Source: Thalassotalea sp. HSM 43 (GTDB taxonomy: Bacteria > Pseudomonadota > Gammaproteobacteria > Enterobacterales > Alteromonadaceae). From it: DNA of 64,000 bases. Shown here one piece after another: positions 1 through 8,664 of this stretch. The stretch's first letter is position 1. Each line of letters opens with the position of its first letter. Location of the stretch: positions 1,884,302 through 1,948,301 of the forward strand of contig NZ_CP038493.1 in assembly GCF_004752005.1 (NCBI RefSeq), written 5' to 3'. Under the pieces are notes generated by a model. The model saw only the letters and a list, made by a program, of their open reading frames with translations, searched no databases and was not told where the DNA came from. A program made the position numbers and the translations under genes.

Positions 1-2
1 GG

Positions 3-1244
3 AGTCCAGCGTCCGGCATCGACAGCTATTGCCACCCGTTTCCAGCACAAGTCGATAGCTTTAGCAGTCGTGCGTTTTTGGTCAATGGCCGTACCCGACG
101 TTTAGGGCTGGATGTAGAAACGCAGCCAGAGAAGTTTTTACTTAATGGTCTGTTAGCCGAGCAAGGCAAAGGGCCATTAACACCGGACAACTTCCCATTC
201 AAAATTGAATACGGTTACCATTTTGATTCTTCATTGCTGGGGCAGTACTTGCGCAGCGTGGCAGAGTCCCTTGGTGTACGATACCAACAATGCCATATCG
301 ATCAGGTGCAGCAACAGCCAAACGGCAACATCAGTCGTTTGTGCACTAAACAAGGCGAGACCATAGACGGCGACTTTTTTGTTGATTGCACCGGTTTTGC
401 CTCCTTGTTGATGCAAAAAACCCTTGGCGTTAAATTTAAATCATTTAAAGACAACCTGTTTAATGATTCGGCGGTGGTCATGCCAACACCGATCACTGAG
501 CAGATCCCAAGCGAGACGTTATCAACCGCGTTATCGGCTGGCTGGTGCTGGAAAATCCCGCTGACCAACCGCTTTGGTAATGGCTATGTATTCAGCTCTG
601 ATTTTATCAATCAAGATCAAGCCGAAACCGAGTTCCGTCGCCATATTGGCATGCTCGACAGTGAACAAGAGTGCCATCATTTAAAAATGCGAGTCGGCCA
701 AGTCGAAAAACATTGGCATAAAAACGTGTTGGCTATCGGCTTATCACAAGGCTTTATTGAACCGCTCGAAGCAACGGCTTTGCATCTGGTGCAGATTGCC
801 GTCGAGATGTTTATCATCGACATGGAAAAAGGCCAGTTTACCAATCAGCAGCAAGACAGTTACAACCAAAAAGTCAGCGAGCGATTTGAACGCGTGCGCG
901 ATTATATTGTCGCTCATTACAAGCTCAACACTCGCAACGACAGCGACTACTGGCGCGCCAATCGCGACAACAATCATCTTTCTGACTCTCTTCTTGGGGT
1001 GCTTAAAACCTGGTACAACCGCGAAGATTTGGCGGCAGAGATTGAGCGCCAAAATATCTCCCCTCACTTTGACAGCATGTCATGGAACTGCTTACTGGCA
1101 GGTTATGGCGCTTTCCCTAAACTGGCGCCAAACCAACCAGGCCAAGGTGATCTTTACCACGAAAAAAATATCCAAAGCTTTGTACAGGGCTGTGCTTTGA
1201 ACTTTCAAAGCCATCAGCACAACCTGAAAAGTATCAGTAAATAA
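3..1244 (+). CDS. Flavin-dependent tryptophan halogenase, 5'-truncated by window edge
   Basis: The open frame runs from the first bases of the window, so the N-terminus (about 100 residues with the GxGxxG FAD-binding fold) lies outside. 413 codons are visible; the family is usually 500-520 residues. The signature W-x-W-x-I-P (GWCWKIP) lies around positions 535-560, followed by a segment ending FSSDF, and a GFIEPLEAT segment corresponds to the region of the catalytic glutamate. Family members oxidise FADH2 and chlorinate or brominate tryptophan-like substrates. In Alteromonadales and Caulobacterales homologues often sit beside TonB-dependent receptors and sugar genes, and their true substrate there is unknown. 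The aldo/keto reductase starts 11 bp after the stop, so the two are probably co-transcribed. The TTG at 78 is not a credible start because coding sequence continues upstream. Confidence 0.9.
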   Translation, partial: SPASGIDSYCHPFPAQVDSFSSRAFLVNGRTRRLGLDVETQPEKFLLNGLLAEQGKGPLTPDNFPFKIEYGYHFDSSLLGQYLRSVAESLGVRYQQCHIDQVQQQPNGNISRLCTKQGETIDGDFFVDCTGFASLLMQKTLGVKFKSFKDNLFNDSAVVMPTPITEQIPSETLSTALSAGWCWKIPLTNRFGNGYVFSSDFINQDQAETEFRRHIGMLDSEQECHHLKMRVGQVEKHWHKNVLAIGLSQGFIEPLEATALHLVQIAVEMFIIDMEKGQFTNQQQDSYNQKVSERFERVRDYIVAHYKLNTRNDSDYWRANRDNNHLSDSLLGVLKTWYNREDLAAEIERQNISPHFDSMSWNCLLAGYGAFPKLAPNQPGQGDLYHEKNIQSFVQGCALNFQSHQHNLKSISK

Positions 1245-1255
1245 TAGAGAACCCT

Positions 1256-2173
1256 ATGAAAACCATTCAAATAGGCCATTTAAATCAGCCATCTTCCCGA
1301 TTAATTTATGGCTGCATGCGCATTAATGGCGATAACTCAGCAGACGCTATTGAGCAAGGTAAAAACGCTATTCGAGCAGCGGTTGACGCTGGATACAACC
1401 ACTTTGATCATGCTGACATTTACGGCAATGGCGAATGTGAGCGCATTTTTGGTGAAGTGATCAAAGAATCACCTGAGTTGCGCGACCAGTTAATCATCAC
1501 CTCCAAAGCCGGTATCCGTTTTGCGGGCACTCCAACCGCTGACGATGTTGGTCGTTACGATTTTTCAAAAGAGTACATCACTGCGCAAGTCGAAGCCTCA
1601 TTACAGCGCTTGAACATTGACGCGTTGGATTTGTTTCTATTGCATCGACCAGATTATTTATTCGACCCACAAGTGGTTGCGGAAACCTTCGAGCAATTAA
1701 AACGCCAAGGTAAAGTCAAACAATTCGGTGTCAGTAACTTCAGCCCGTCACAAGTTAGTATGTTGCAATCGTTTAGCACCGAAAAACTGGCGGTAAATCA
1801 AGTCGAGATCAACATCCACAACATCAGTGCATTTGAAAATGGCACGTTAGATCAATGCCTTGAAAAACATATGGTACCAATGGCTTGGTGTCCAATTGCT
1901 ACCGTGGTGTATGAGGCATGGGGTAATACCTTTGATCAAGACACCGTAAACCGCATTCATCAGGAGCTGGATCGTCAAGCGCAATTCTATAACGAAGAAA
2001 AATGGATTGTGATCTTAGCCTGGCTGATGATTCATCCTGCCAATATATGTCCTATTGTTGGCTCTACTAACCCTGAGCGCATTAAAGCCGCTACCAGAGC
2101 ATTAGATATTAAATATCGTCGAGAAGACTGGTATCGCCTGTTACAGGCGCGTAATGGCCAGCCTGTGCCTTAG
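1256..2173 (+). CDS. Aldo/keto reductase (YdhF-like)
   Basis: 305 residues forming a single AKR TIM barrel. The catalytic tetrad can be read: Asp51 and Tyr56 in FDHADIYGNGE, Lys84 in ITSKAG and His130 in LLHRPD. An NADP-binding IVGSTNPERI segment lies near the C-terminus. These enzymes reduce aldehydes, ketones or sugar carbonyls with NADPH in the cytoplasm. It is 11 bp downstream of the halogenase and 82 bp upstream of a sugar MFS permease, so a role in sugar or glycoside processing is plausible but not shown by the sequence. The ATG is preceded by a GAGAA stretch that can serve as ribosome site. Confidence 0.92.
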   Translation: MKTIQIGHLNQPSSRLIYGCMRINGDNSADAIEQGKNAIRAAVDAGYNHFDHADIYGNGECERIFGEVIKESPELRDQLIITSKAGIRFAGTPTADDVGRYDFSKEYITAQVEASLQRLNIDALDLFLLHRPDYLFDPQVVAETFEQLKRQGKVKQFGVSNFSPSQVSMLQSFSTEKLAVNQVEINIHNISAFENGTLDQCLEKHMVPMAWCPIATVVYEAWGNTFDQDTVNRIHQELDRQAQFYNEEKWIVILAWLMIHPANICPIVGSTNPERIKAATRALDIKYRREDWYRLLQARNGQPVP

Positions 2174-2255
2174 CCACAACTCAGACACCCAGCGGCGAGC
2201 AGATTAATAATAACAACAACGCTCGCTTTTATTTGCCAAATGATAGTAAGAATTT

Positions 2256-3674
2256 ATGTTAGATATTCAAAAAAACCTCTCTAGGCGATTTTATGCCTTA
2301 CTCAGCCTGCCGTCAACGGCGATGGGCTTTGCGTTATCGGTACAAATAGCCGCGCTAAGTTGGATCTTGACCACCCAATACGGTCTCGATATTCATGAAG
2401 TTGGTCTGGTATGGGCGGCAGGCCCAATCGCCGGTATTTTAGGGCAAGTGATCATCGGAATCATTTCCGACAAGGTCTGGTTCTGGAATGGCCGACGTCG
2501 ACCGTTTATTGTTATCGGTGGTGTGCTGGCGGGCTTAATGCTTCTGGCTTTGCCAAACATCGACATCGTCTCGACATCAATGGGCGTTGAAAGCTTATTG
2601 GCGATGGCGATTGCCATTGCCTTAACGTTAGATTTGGCGATTAATGTTAGCTTTAACCCAACCCGATCTATTATTGCCGATGTGACGCCAGAAGGTGACA
2701 AACGCACCTTAGGCTACACCTGGATGCAGACCATCTCAGGTACTTTTGGTATTCTCGCCTACGCCATTGGCGCAGTCTGGGGTAACTACATACTGATTTA
2801 TTTGGGCGCAGCATTGGTGCTGATTCTATCGGTTATTCCACCGTTTTTTATCACCGAACCAAAGCAATTACCGATCAGCGATGACGGTCAGCAAGGCTCA
2901 TTAAGCTTCAAAGAAATTCTCATTAATATTCGCCCGTTATGGGGTTTTATCATTTACGATGTTTACGCCATGGCGCGACAAATATCCGGTGTTGAAGTAA
3001 CCCATTACTACGCCGAAATGGCCTGTGCCTTTCTAACCTTAGTGTTTGTTTTGCAAACCATTATGGCACAAGAAGAAGGCCACAGTGATGCCAAGGCAGG
3101 CTTGATTGGTTTTCGTAAAGTATTGGCAGCGCATTCCTTTAGTTGGGTTGGTGTACAAACCATGTTTGTCTTTATGTTTGCCTTTTTGCAAGACAAAATG
3201 CCCGCCATTAGCGATAAAGAATTAGGGCAAATCATCTCCATTGCCTTTCTTATTTTAAGTATCGTAGCCGCCTACTTACCAGCCTTATTGCTTGAGCCGA
3301 TGGCGAAGAAATTTGGCCGAGTTAAAGTGCACACCTATGCCATCGCATCCATGGCGGTTGGCTACTTCGCTGTGGCGATGATTGGTGAGAGCAAATACAC
3401 CTTGTATGTATTGATGGCGATTTTGGGCATTGGTTGGTCATCAATCATTTCATTGGTATTTGCCATCATGTCGGAGAAAATCGATCAAAACAAAATGGGC
3501 ATGTACATGGGACTGTTCAACCTCTCGGTTGTTCTACCACAATTGTTGGTCAGTTTAGGTGTTGGTTTGTTTATCTCACAAACCGGCGACAAGAGCGCCA
3601 TATTCTACTTGTGTGGTATCGCCTTAACCCTATCAGCTCTTTGTTGGACTCAGGTAAAAGAGCACCGCAAATAA
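2256..3674 (+). CDS. MFS sugar permease, SLC45/MalT-like
   Basis: 472 residues with about 12 hydrophobic segments. The loop after the second helix has GRRRPFI, typical of the SLC45/GPH-like sugar permeases (plant sucrose carriers and bacterial maltose carriers). Homologous permeases in Alteromonadales and Caulobacter maltodextrin loci move maltose or maltodextrins across the inner membrane by cation symport. The link with the glg/mal genes downstream supports that role here, but substrate specificity is inferred. The stop codon (3672-3674) is immediately followed by the first REP-like repeat of the transposase element. Confidence 0.82.
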   Translation: MLDIQKNLSRRFYALLSLPSTAMGFALSVQIAALSWILTTQYGLDIHEVGLVWAAGPIAGILGQVIIGIISDKVWFWNGRRRPFIVIGGVLAGLMLLALPNIDIVSTSMGVESLLAMAIAIALTLDLAINVSFNPTRSIIADVTPEGDKRTLGYTWMQTISGTFGILAYAIGAVWGNYILIYLGAALVLILSVIPPFFITEPKQLPISDDGQQGSLSFKEILINIRPLWGFIIYDVYAMARQISGVEVTHYYAEMACAFLTLVFVLQTIMAQEEGHSDAKAGLIGFRKVLAAHSFSWVGVQTMFVFMFAFLQDKMPAISDKELGQIISIAFLILSIVAAYLPALLLEPMAKKFGRVKVHTYAIASMAVGYFAVAMIGESKYTLYVLMAILGIGWSSIISLVFAIMSEKIDQNKMGMYMGLFNLSVVLPQLLVSLGVGLFISQTGDKSAIFYLCGIALTLSALCWTQVKEHRK

Positions 3675-3675
3675 C

Positions 3676-3746
3676 TTCAAGGGGTCAGATCACTTGAATG
3701 GTGATTCTGGCCCTTGCTCCTTTTTCAAGGGGTCAGATCGGTTGAA
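3676..3746. repeat. REP-like repeats, left flank of the RAYT gene (two copies)
   Basis: Two copies of a sequence built on TTCAAGGGGTCAGATC lie at 3676-3698 and 3724-3746. Each copy ends in TTGAA, giving a TTCAA...TTGAA imperfect palindrome. The transposase C-terminus and stop codon lie inside these repeats. The right-flank repeats carry the inverse complement core (CTGACCCC), so the element is bounded by inverted repeats, as expected of REP/BIME-type sequences mobilised by RAYT proteins. Confidence 0.8.
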
Positions 3747-4436
3747 ACGATGAGATCGGCGATCACCTCCATGGCAATTAACGCTGATCTTTATTTTTAA
3801 TTCGTCTTTCAATTGTCGTTTATAGCTATCACTGCCATACACAGTGGCTCTATTAATTGAATCTCGTAATGTTTCTAAAACATTGTCACGAAGTTCGTCT
3901 GCAAATAAAGCCAAATACAATTGCTGTCTTTTCGCATCTGAATTTGCGATTGCCAAATAGCATGAATGGAACTCTATAAAATCAGACTTTTGCCCCAATG
4001 CATTCACAGCAAAACTACTCCAGATATAATCGCCAGGACTTTCCACCATAAAAGCGCGCACAGGGTTTAACTCGATATAGCGACTAACAGTCAGGAAATA
4101 TAAACCCGTTTCAATAATACAAGACCTAAATCGACCTTCCCAAAGCGTACCAGTGCGCTCATATTTCTTATTAAAGTAACGAACATATTTTCGACCGATT
4201 GCCTGCATAAAAAGGCTAACAGCACCATTTTTTCGAGGTGTTAATAATAGATGAACATGATTAGTCATCAGAACATAGGCGTGGATGTCTACCTCAAACT
4301 CTTTGCCATATTGGCCTACTAGTTTTAGATAGTATTGGTAATCTTTTGCTTCAACAAAACAATTGCTGCGATTATTACCACGCTGAATCACATGAAGGGG
4401 GATATCTGCTATGCAGAGTCTATTTGAACGAGGCAT
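3690..4436 (-). CDS. REP-associated tyrosine transposase (RAYT, Y1_Tnp/TnpA_REP)
   Basis: 248 residues. The HUH motif is His60-Val-His62 in MTNHVHLL, and the downstream GRKYVRYFN helix (Tyr84/Tyr87) supplies the candidate nucleophilic tyrosine. A conserved RTGTLWEGRFRS segment follows. Family members nick single-stranded REP hairpins and are thought to spread or maintain REP elements. About 30 C-terminal residues are encoded by the flanking repeats themselves. The element, repeats included, fills the space between the stop codons of two convergent host genes, suggesting a clean insertion that harmed neither. Confidence 0.9.
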   Translation of the reverse strand: MPRSNRLCIADIPLHVIQRGNNRSNCFVEAKDYQYYLKLVGQYGKEFEVDIHAYVLMTNHVHLLLTPRKNGAVSLFMQAIGRKYVRYFNKKYERTGTLWEGRFRSCIIETGLYFLTVSRYIELNPVRAFMVESPGDYIWSSFAVNALGQKSDFIEFHSCYLAIANSDAKRQQLYLALFADELRDNVLETLRDSINRATVYGSDSYKRQLKDELKIKISVNCHGGDRRSHRFNRSDPLKKEQGPESPFK

Positions 4437-4512
4437 CCTTTTGTTCCTTTAAATATCATCCATGATATGTAAAGGATAGATTAGCTTAATTTACTTTGCA
4501 GATTTTAACAGC

Positions 4513-4583
4513 GTTAGTTTCAAGTGTTCTGACCCCATGAAATTAAGCGAGTTAGTTTCAAGTGTTCTGACCCCATGAAATTA
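4513..4583. repeat. REP-like repeats, right flank of the RAYT gene (two direct copies)
   Basis: An exact 33-bp unit containing TTTCAAGTGTTCTGACCCC occurs at 4513-4545 and again at 4551-4583. Its core is the reverse complement of the GGGGTCAGA core on the left flank. The second copy ends in the TTA that is the stop codon of the XRE regulator gene (4581-4583). Confidence 0.85.
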
Positions 4584-4772
4584 GTTTTCGCTGAATATTT
4601 CTTCAATCTTTAATTCAAACAGTCGGGCTATTTTAAATGCCAGTGGCAAACTCGGGTCAAACTTACCTTTTTCGACTGCATTGATGGTTTGTCGCGATAC
4701 CTGCAGTGCGGCGGCGAGATCAGCTTGAGTCCAGTCGCGTTCAGCCCGCAATACTTTTAGGCGGTTGTTCAT
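4581..4772 (-). CDS. Small XRE/Cro-family HTH regulator (YozG-like)
   Basis: 63 residues from the chosen ATG. Nearly the whole protein is one HTH_3 domain, with WTQADLAAALQVSRQTINAVE as the DNA-binding helices and a typical DPSLPLAFKIARLF continuation. An upstream in-frame start would add 16 residues, but the ATG at 4772 overlaps the stop of the upstream membrane-protein gene in an ATGA, which favours it. Such mini-regulators are commonly encoded with a small membrane protein like the one here and probably control their own operon. The last codon lies inside a REP-like repeat. Confidence 0.85.
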   Translation of the reverse strand: MNNRLKVLRAERDWTQADLAAALQVSRQTINAVEKGKFDPSLPLAFKIARLFELKIEEIFSEN

Positions 4773-5197
4773 CGATACTTCACTCCACCTTTGATCATGC
4801 CAATCATATAGGTCAGACACATGACGATAACCATATGTGCCAGTTCAGGTTGAAAGCTGATCAAGCGCACATTGTGCAACAGCTGATAACAACAGCCGAC
4901 CACCAAACCGACACCAAGTGATAAGGCCATCGCCTCACTTTGAATTTTCTGTTGCATCTCATCTAGTGAGCGCAAATGAGCGCGATTGGCCATGATCATC
5001 GCCGTACCGGTTAGTAAGTTAACAATTACCGCGATAACCGTTAGCAGCGTATTAAAGTCCCATAAAAATTTAGGACCAAATGCCAATAACGCCGTTGCTA
5101 CCAACCAGAAAAATGTACATAGACCAAGTGTTTTGACCTTTTGCTTTTGCTCTGTCTGCCATTGTTGATGTTCATTTTGTAAATCTTGCTTAACCAT
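4769..5197 (-). CDS. Small membrane protein paired with the XRE regulator
   Basis: 142 residues with four predicted hydrophobic segments: two in the first half after a charged N-terminus, and two near the C-terminus. A central LDEMQQKIQSEA segment resembles the loop seen in membrane proteins encoded next to YozG-type regulators. It overlaps the regulator gene by 4 bp, so the two are translationally coupled. The function of this pair is unknown, and no catalytic residues are evident. Confidence 0.75.
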   Translation of the reverse strand: MVKQDLQNEHQQWQTEQKQKVKTLGLCTFFWLVATALLAFGPKFLWDFNTLLTVIAVIVNLLTGTAMIMANRAHLRSLDEMQQKIQSEAMALSLGVGLVVGCCYQLLHNVRLISFQPELAHMVIVMCLTYMIGMIKGGVKYR

Positions 5198-5395
5198 TGG
5201 TATACCTCACTTGTCATAATGTAAAATAAACTTGACTTGAGATAACAATAGAGTGTTTTTCAAACCATGTCAAGCTCACTTTACTTTATGTATTGTGTGT
5301 TTTACTTAAAGACCGATATTTGTCGGTCATTAGCTATTTGCATTTGCGGCAATTGTCAGTACAGTTAATGCAAATGGAATCAGGGAATTATCGAT

Positions 5396-6700
5396 ATGAA
5401 ACGTTTTTTATTACTCGCCTTAATGGTCATGATCAGCAGCGCTAATGCCGCTGGCCAGTATGACTTTAAAGGCCCTTCACCTTGGCCTGAAATTCGCAAA
5501 CAACGAATCGCACAGCTATTACCTCAAGCGATGCAAGCGGCGAATATCGATGCTTGGATTGTTATTTGCCGTGAGAATGACAACGATCCATTAGCGGATC
5601 ATGTCGGTGGCGAAAACGCCGGCGGTGAAGCCAGTCTGTTGTTTTATATCAGCGACAAGGGCTTACAATCGGTGGCTTTTTCACCTGAAAGTGAATCCAC
5701 CGCATTAAGCGAAGCCGGTATTCACGATAAAGTCATCGCTGTGAAAAAGGGCGAGTCGAGCATGAAACAAGCGGCGGCTTTCATCAAGCAGCAACAGTTT
5801 CAACGCATTGCTGTTAATAATTCCGACAAGAATGCCCAAGCCGATGGTCTCAGCTTTAGCCAACGCATGCGCTTGCAACAAGCGCTCGGCCAAAGCCTTA
5901 GTGACAAGTTGGTATCATCTGAAGAGCTGGTGTATGAGTGGTTGTCGATTAAACTGCCGGCAGAAATCGATATCATGACAGCAGCGGCAGAGCTGACCGC
6001 GCAATGGCAGTTAGAGGCGTATCAGCAGGTTATACCCGGTAAAACCACTGACGCCGAAGTCGCTGCGTTGTTAAAGCAGAAGATGCAACAACATGGTGTC
6101 AGCGATGGTTGGGCACCGGACCAAAACCCTAATGTGAACTCCGGTGTCGATCGCGGTCACTCCCATGCCACCGACAAGGTGATCATGCCCGGCGATGTGA
6201 TTCAAACCGATTTCGGCATTCGCGTTTACGATCGTTGGGTAACCGACATTCAGCGCTTTGCTTATGTACTCAGAGCCGATGAAACAGCACCGCCAGCTGA
6301 CATCGCCAGTTATTGGCAACACGCCAAAGCAGGTGGGTACCAAGCGTTTAAAACAATGAAGCCTGGGGTGAAAGGGGTTGAAGTCGATGCCGCACAAAAA
6401 GATTTAATGGTGCTGGCCAAATCATTACCTGTGATCTGGAGTACCGGTCATCCGGTGGGTTATGTTGCCCATGATACTGGACCAAATCTTGGTGGTTCGC
6501 ACAGCCCAAGTTCGAGACCTGCGGCACAAAAAAAGTTAAAGCAAGGTATGGTCTTTGCCTTCGATGGATTTCATAGCTGGCACCTTGAAGATGGCGGCGT
6601 GAAAACCATTTCCGTTGAAGAAATGGTGGAAATTACTGAAGATGGTGCCCGCTACTTGATTCCCAGACAACAAGACTTGGTGCTGATAAAGAGCAAATAA
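5396..6700 (+). CDS. Secreted M24-family metallopeptidase (Xaa-Pro aminopeptidase-like)
   Basis: 434 residues. A signal peptide (MKRFLLLALMVMISSANA) precedes the mature start AGQYDF. The N-terminal half resembles the creatinase-like domain. The C-terminal pita-bread domain has expected metal-ligand regions: Asp in IQTDFGIRVYD and VTDIQRF, His in STGHPVGYVAHD, and Glu in LEDGGVKTISVEEMVE. M24 peptidases remove N-terminal residues, often before proline, using two divalent metals. Export suggests peptide degradation in the periplasm. It stands alone, converging on the alpha-glucan operon with a shared terminator. Confidence 0.85.
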   Translation: MKRFLLLALMVMISSANAAGQYDFKGPSPWPEIRKQRIAQLLPQAMQAANIDAWIVICRENDNDPLADHVGGENAGGEASLLFYISDKGLQSVAFSPESESTALSEAGIHDKVIAVKKGESSMKQAAAFIKQQQFQRIAVNNSDKNAQADGLSFSQRMRLQQALGQSLSDKLVSSEELVYEWLSIKLPAEIDIMTAAAELTAQWQLEAYQQVIPGKTTDAEVAALLKQKMQQHGVSDGWAPDQNPNVNSGVDRGHSHATDKVIMPGDVIQTDFGIRVYDRWVTDIQRFAYVLRADETAPPADIASYWQHAKAGGYQAFKTMKPGVKGVEVDAAQKDLMVLAKSLPVIWSTGHPVGYVAHDTGPNLGGSHSPSSRPAAQKKLKQGMVFAFDGFHSWHLEDGGVKTISVEEMVEITEDGARYLIPRQQDLVLIKSK

Positions 6701-6730
6701 AACCGTTGCCATAGCAGCTTCGTTGATAAT

Positions 6731-6759
6731 AAAAAAGGCCGGATAATCCGGCCTTTTTT
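6731..6759. terminator. Bidirectional rho-independent terminator
   Basis: A perfect 13-bp stem (AAAAAAGGCCGGA / TCCGGCCTTTTTT) with a TAA loop. It lies between the convergent peptidase and alpha-amylase genes and has T-runs in both directions. Confidence 0.93.
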
Positions 6760-6782
6760 ATTCTATTTACTTACCACTAAAA

Positions 6783-8627
6783 CTATTTCTCACTGCGGTA
6801 AATAGCGTAACTAAGCGGTGCCAAGTTCATATTGATGGCGCCAGCTTGTTCGGTCTTATCTTTGGCAACAACGATAGGACGATAATCCTGTTGTGACATC
6901 TGTAAGTCGACATTTTGCTCGCTATTGGCCGTATTTGCGACGATCAAATATTGATACTGATCGTCAGTACGAGTAAAAGCAAAGATGCCCGGCGTAGCTT
7001 GTGAATACAACACTTCTTGCGTACCTTGACGCAACGTTTTGTGCTGACCATAAAGGTTGCCTAGACCAACCAAGTCTTGATACAACACATGGCTTTGGTC
7101 AAAGTTATCGTCGGCGGTGGTTTTGTCGGTGCCAAGCAAGTCGTCATCGTTATAGGTGGCTACTTTTGATGGCATCATATCCTGACGCGCGTTTTTATCA
7201 TTACCGTCACCAACAAAGCCCTGTTCGTCGCCGTAATAGACCACAGGAATGCCGCGAGAGAAGTACATTAACGCGTTCGATAGTTTAATACGCTCGAGCT
7301 TTTCCGCTTCCGTCATTTGCGGGTGTTTGTCATTAAGCATAAAGGCAAAACGTCCCATATCATGGTTACCGGTAAAGGTTACCAAAGTCGACGCATCGCC
7401 ATACTCACCATTGTAAAAATGGTCTTGATCAAACAGCTTTTGTAATTCATCACTGCCTTTACCTTCGATCAAGGCTCTATGAACCGCACCTTGGAAGGCA
7501 AAATCAAGAATAGACTGTAATTTACCGTCATTAACAAAGGTGCTCAGATTTTTCGGTTCACCGTCGTACACTTCACCAAACATAAAGAATTGTGGAATGC
7601 CTTCAGCTTTAGCGTGCTCGAGAATCGCCGGTGAAAACTCTTGCCAAAATTCCATATTAACGTGCTTAACGGTGTCGATTCTAAAGCCATCCGGTTTGAA
7701 TTCAGAGACAACGCCTTTAAATACTTCGATTAAGCCGCTAACAACCTCAGGATCTTCAGTATTGATATCATCAAGGCCGGCAAAATCGCCGTATATCGCA
7801 CTTTCACCTTTCCACAGGCTATCACCCTGATTGTTATAATATTTAGGGTCATTTAACCATGCCGGTACTTTAAGATTCTCTTTGCCTTCAGGCACAAATA
7901 CCGTATAGCTATCGCCATTAGCGACTTGCTCTTTGGTTTTATAATCACAAAGACCTGGGGTTTCATGTAGCCACTGATCACCGTTTTCGCCGTGACACTC
8001 TTTAAATTTGATCACGTCGGCGGTGTGGTTGGCGATGATGTCAAAGAACACTTTCATGTTTAACTTGTGCGCTTCATCAATCAGATCGACAAGATCCTGA
8101 TTCGAGCCTAAATGCGGGTCGATTTCGGTGAAATCCAATACCCAATAACCATGATAGCCAGAACTGTCACCTTGCACCGCCTGATTACGCATAATAGGCG
8201 TCATCCACAATGCGGTAATACCCATTTCCTGTAGGTATGGCAGTTTTTCTTTCAGGCCTTTCATATCACCACCGTGGTAGTGACCATTGCTGCTGCGATC
8301 AAAGCCACCATATGACTCAGGCTTGTCTTTACTGCCCAGGTCATTGTCAATATCACCATTGTGGAAACGGTCTGGCATAACAAAGTAAAACACTTCATCA
8401 CGAACATCGCGTTCTAGGTAATGTGGTAATTGGCTGCTGATCGGCGCAATGCTAATTTTTTGCTGCTGATCGTCCGTTGCGGTTACTTCTATTTCTTGTT
8501 CCGCTTGAGTGACTTGTTCCGTTTGCGCCACTTGTTCTGCTTGTTGCTGTTTGTTATCACTGCTATCACAGCCGCTTAAGGCTAACGATAGTGCGATTGC
8601 TGAAGATACTAACGTCAAATGTTTCAT
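6783..8627 (-). CDS. Alpha-amylase family (GH13) lipoprotein
   Basis: 614 residues from the chosen ATG at 8627, which has a GGGGGAG ribosome site just upstream; a longer frame adds 15 residues before it. The N-terminus MKHLTLVSSAIALSLALSGC is a lipoprotein signal with lipobox LSGC. The four GH13 regions are visible: FFDIIANHT, GFRIDTVKH (nucleophile Asp), FGEVYDG (acid/base Glu) and TGNHD. It is probably anchored in the envelope and cleaves alpha-1,4 bonds in incoming maltodextrins. It is the last gene of the glgP-glgB-glgX-malQ operon, and its stop is followed by a strong terminator. Confidence 0.92.
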   Translation of the reverse strand: MKHLTLVSSAIALSLALSGCDSSDNKQQQAEQVAQTEQVTQAEQEIEVTATDDQQQKISIAPISSQLPHYLERDVRDEVFYFVMPDRFHNGDIDNDLGSKDKPESYGGFDRSSNGHYHGGDMKGLKEKLPYLQEMGITALWMTPIMRNQAVQGDSSGYHGYWVLDFTEIDPHLGSNQDLVDLIDEAHKLNMKVFFDIIANHTADVIKFKECHGENGDQWLHETPGLCDYKTKEQVANGDSYTVFVPEGKENLKVPAWLNDPKYYNNQGDSLWKGESAIYGDFAGLDDINTEDPEVVSGLIEVFKGVVSEFKPDGFRIDTVKHVNMEFWQEFSPAILEHAKAEGIPQFFMFGEVYDGEPKNLSTFVNDGKLQSILDFAFQGAVHRALIEGKGSDELQKLFDQDHFYNGEYGDASTLVTFTGNHDMGRFAFMLNDKHPQMTEAEKLERIKLSNALMYFSRGIPVVYYGDEQGFVGDGNDKNARQDMMPSKVATYNDDDLLGTDKTTADDNFDQSHVLYQDLVGLGNLYGQHKTLRQGTQEVLYSQATPGIFAFTRTDDQYQYLIVANTANSEQNVDLQMSQQDYRPIVVAKDKTEQAGAINMNLAPLSYAIYRSEK

Positions 8628-8664
8628 TAACTCCCCCATAAAATCTTCATTGTGAAAGGTGCCT

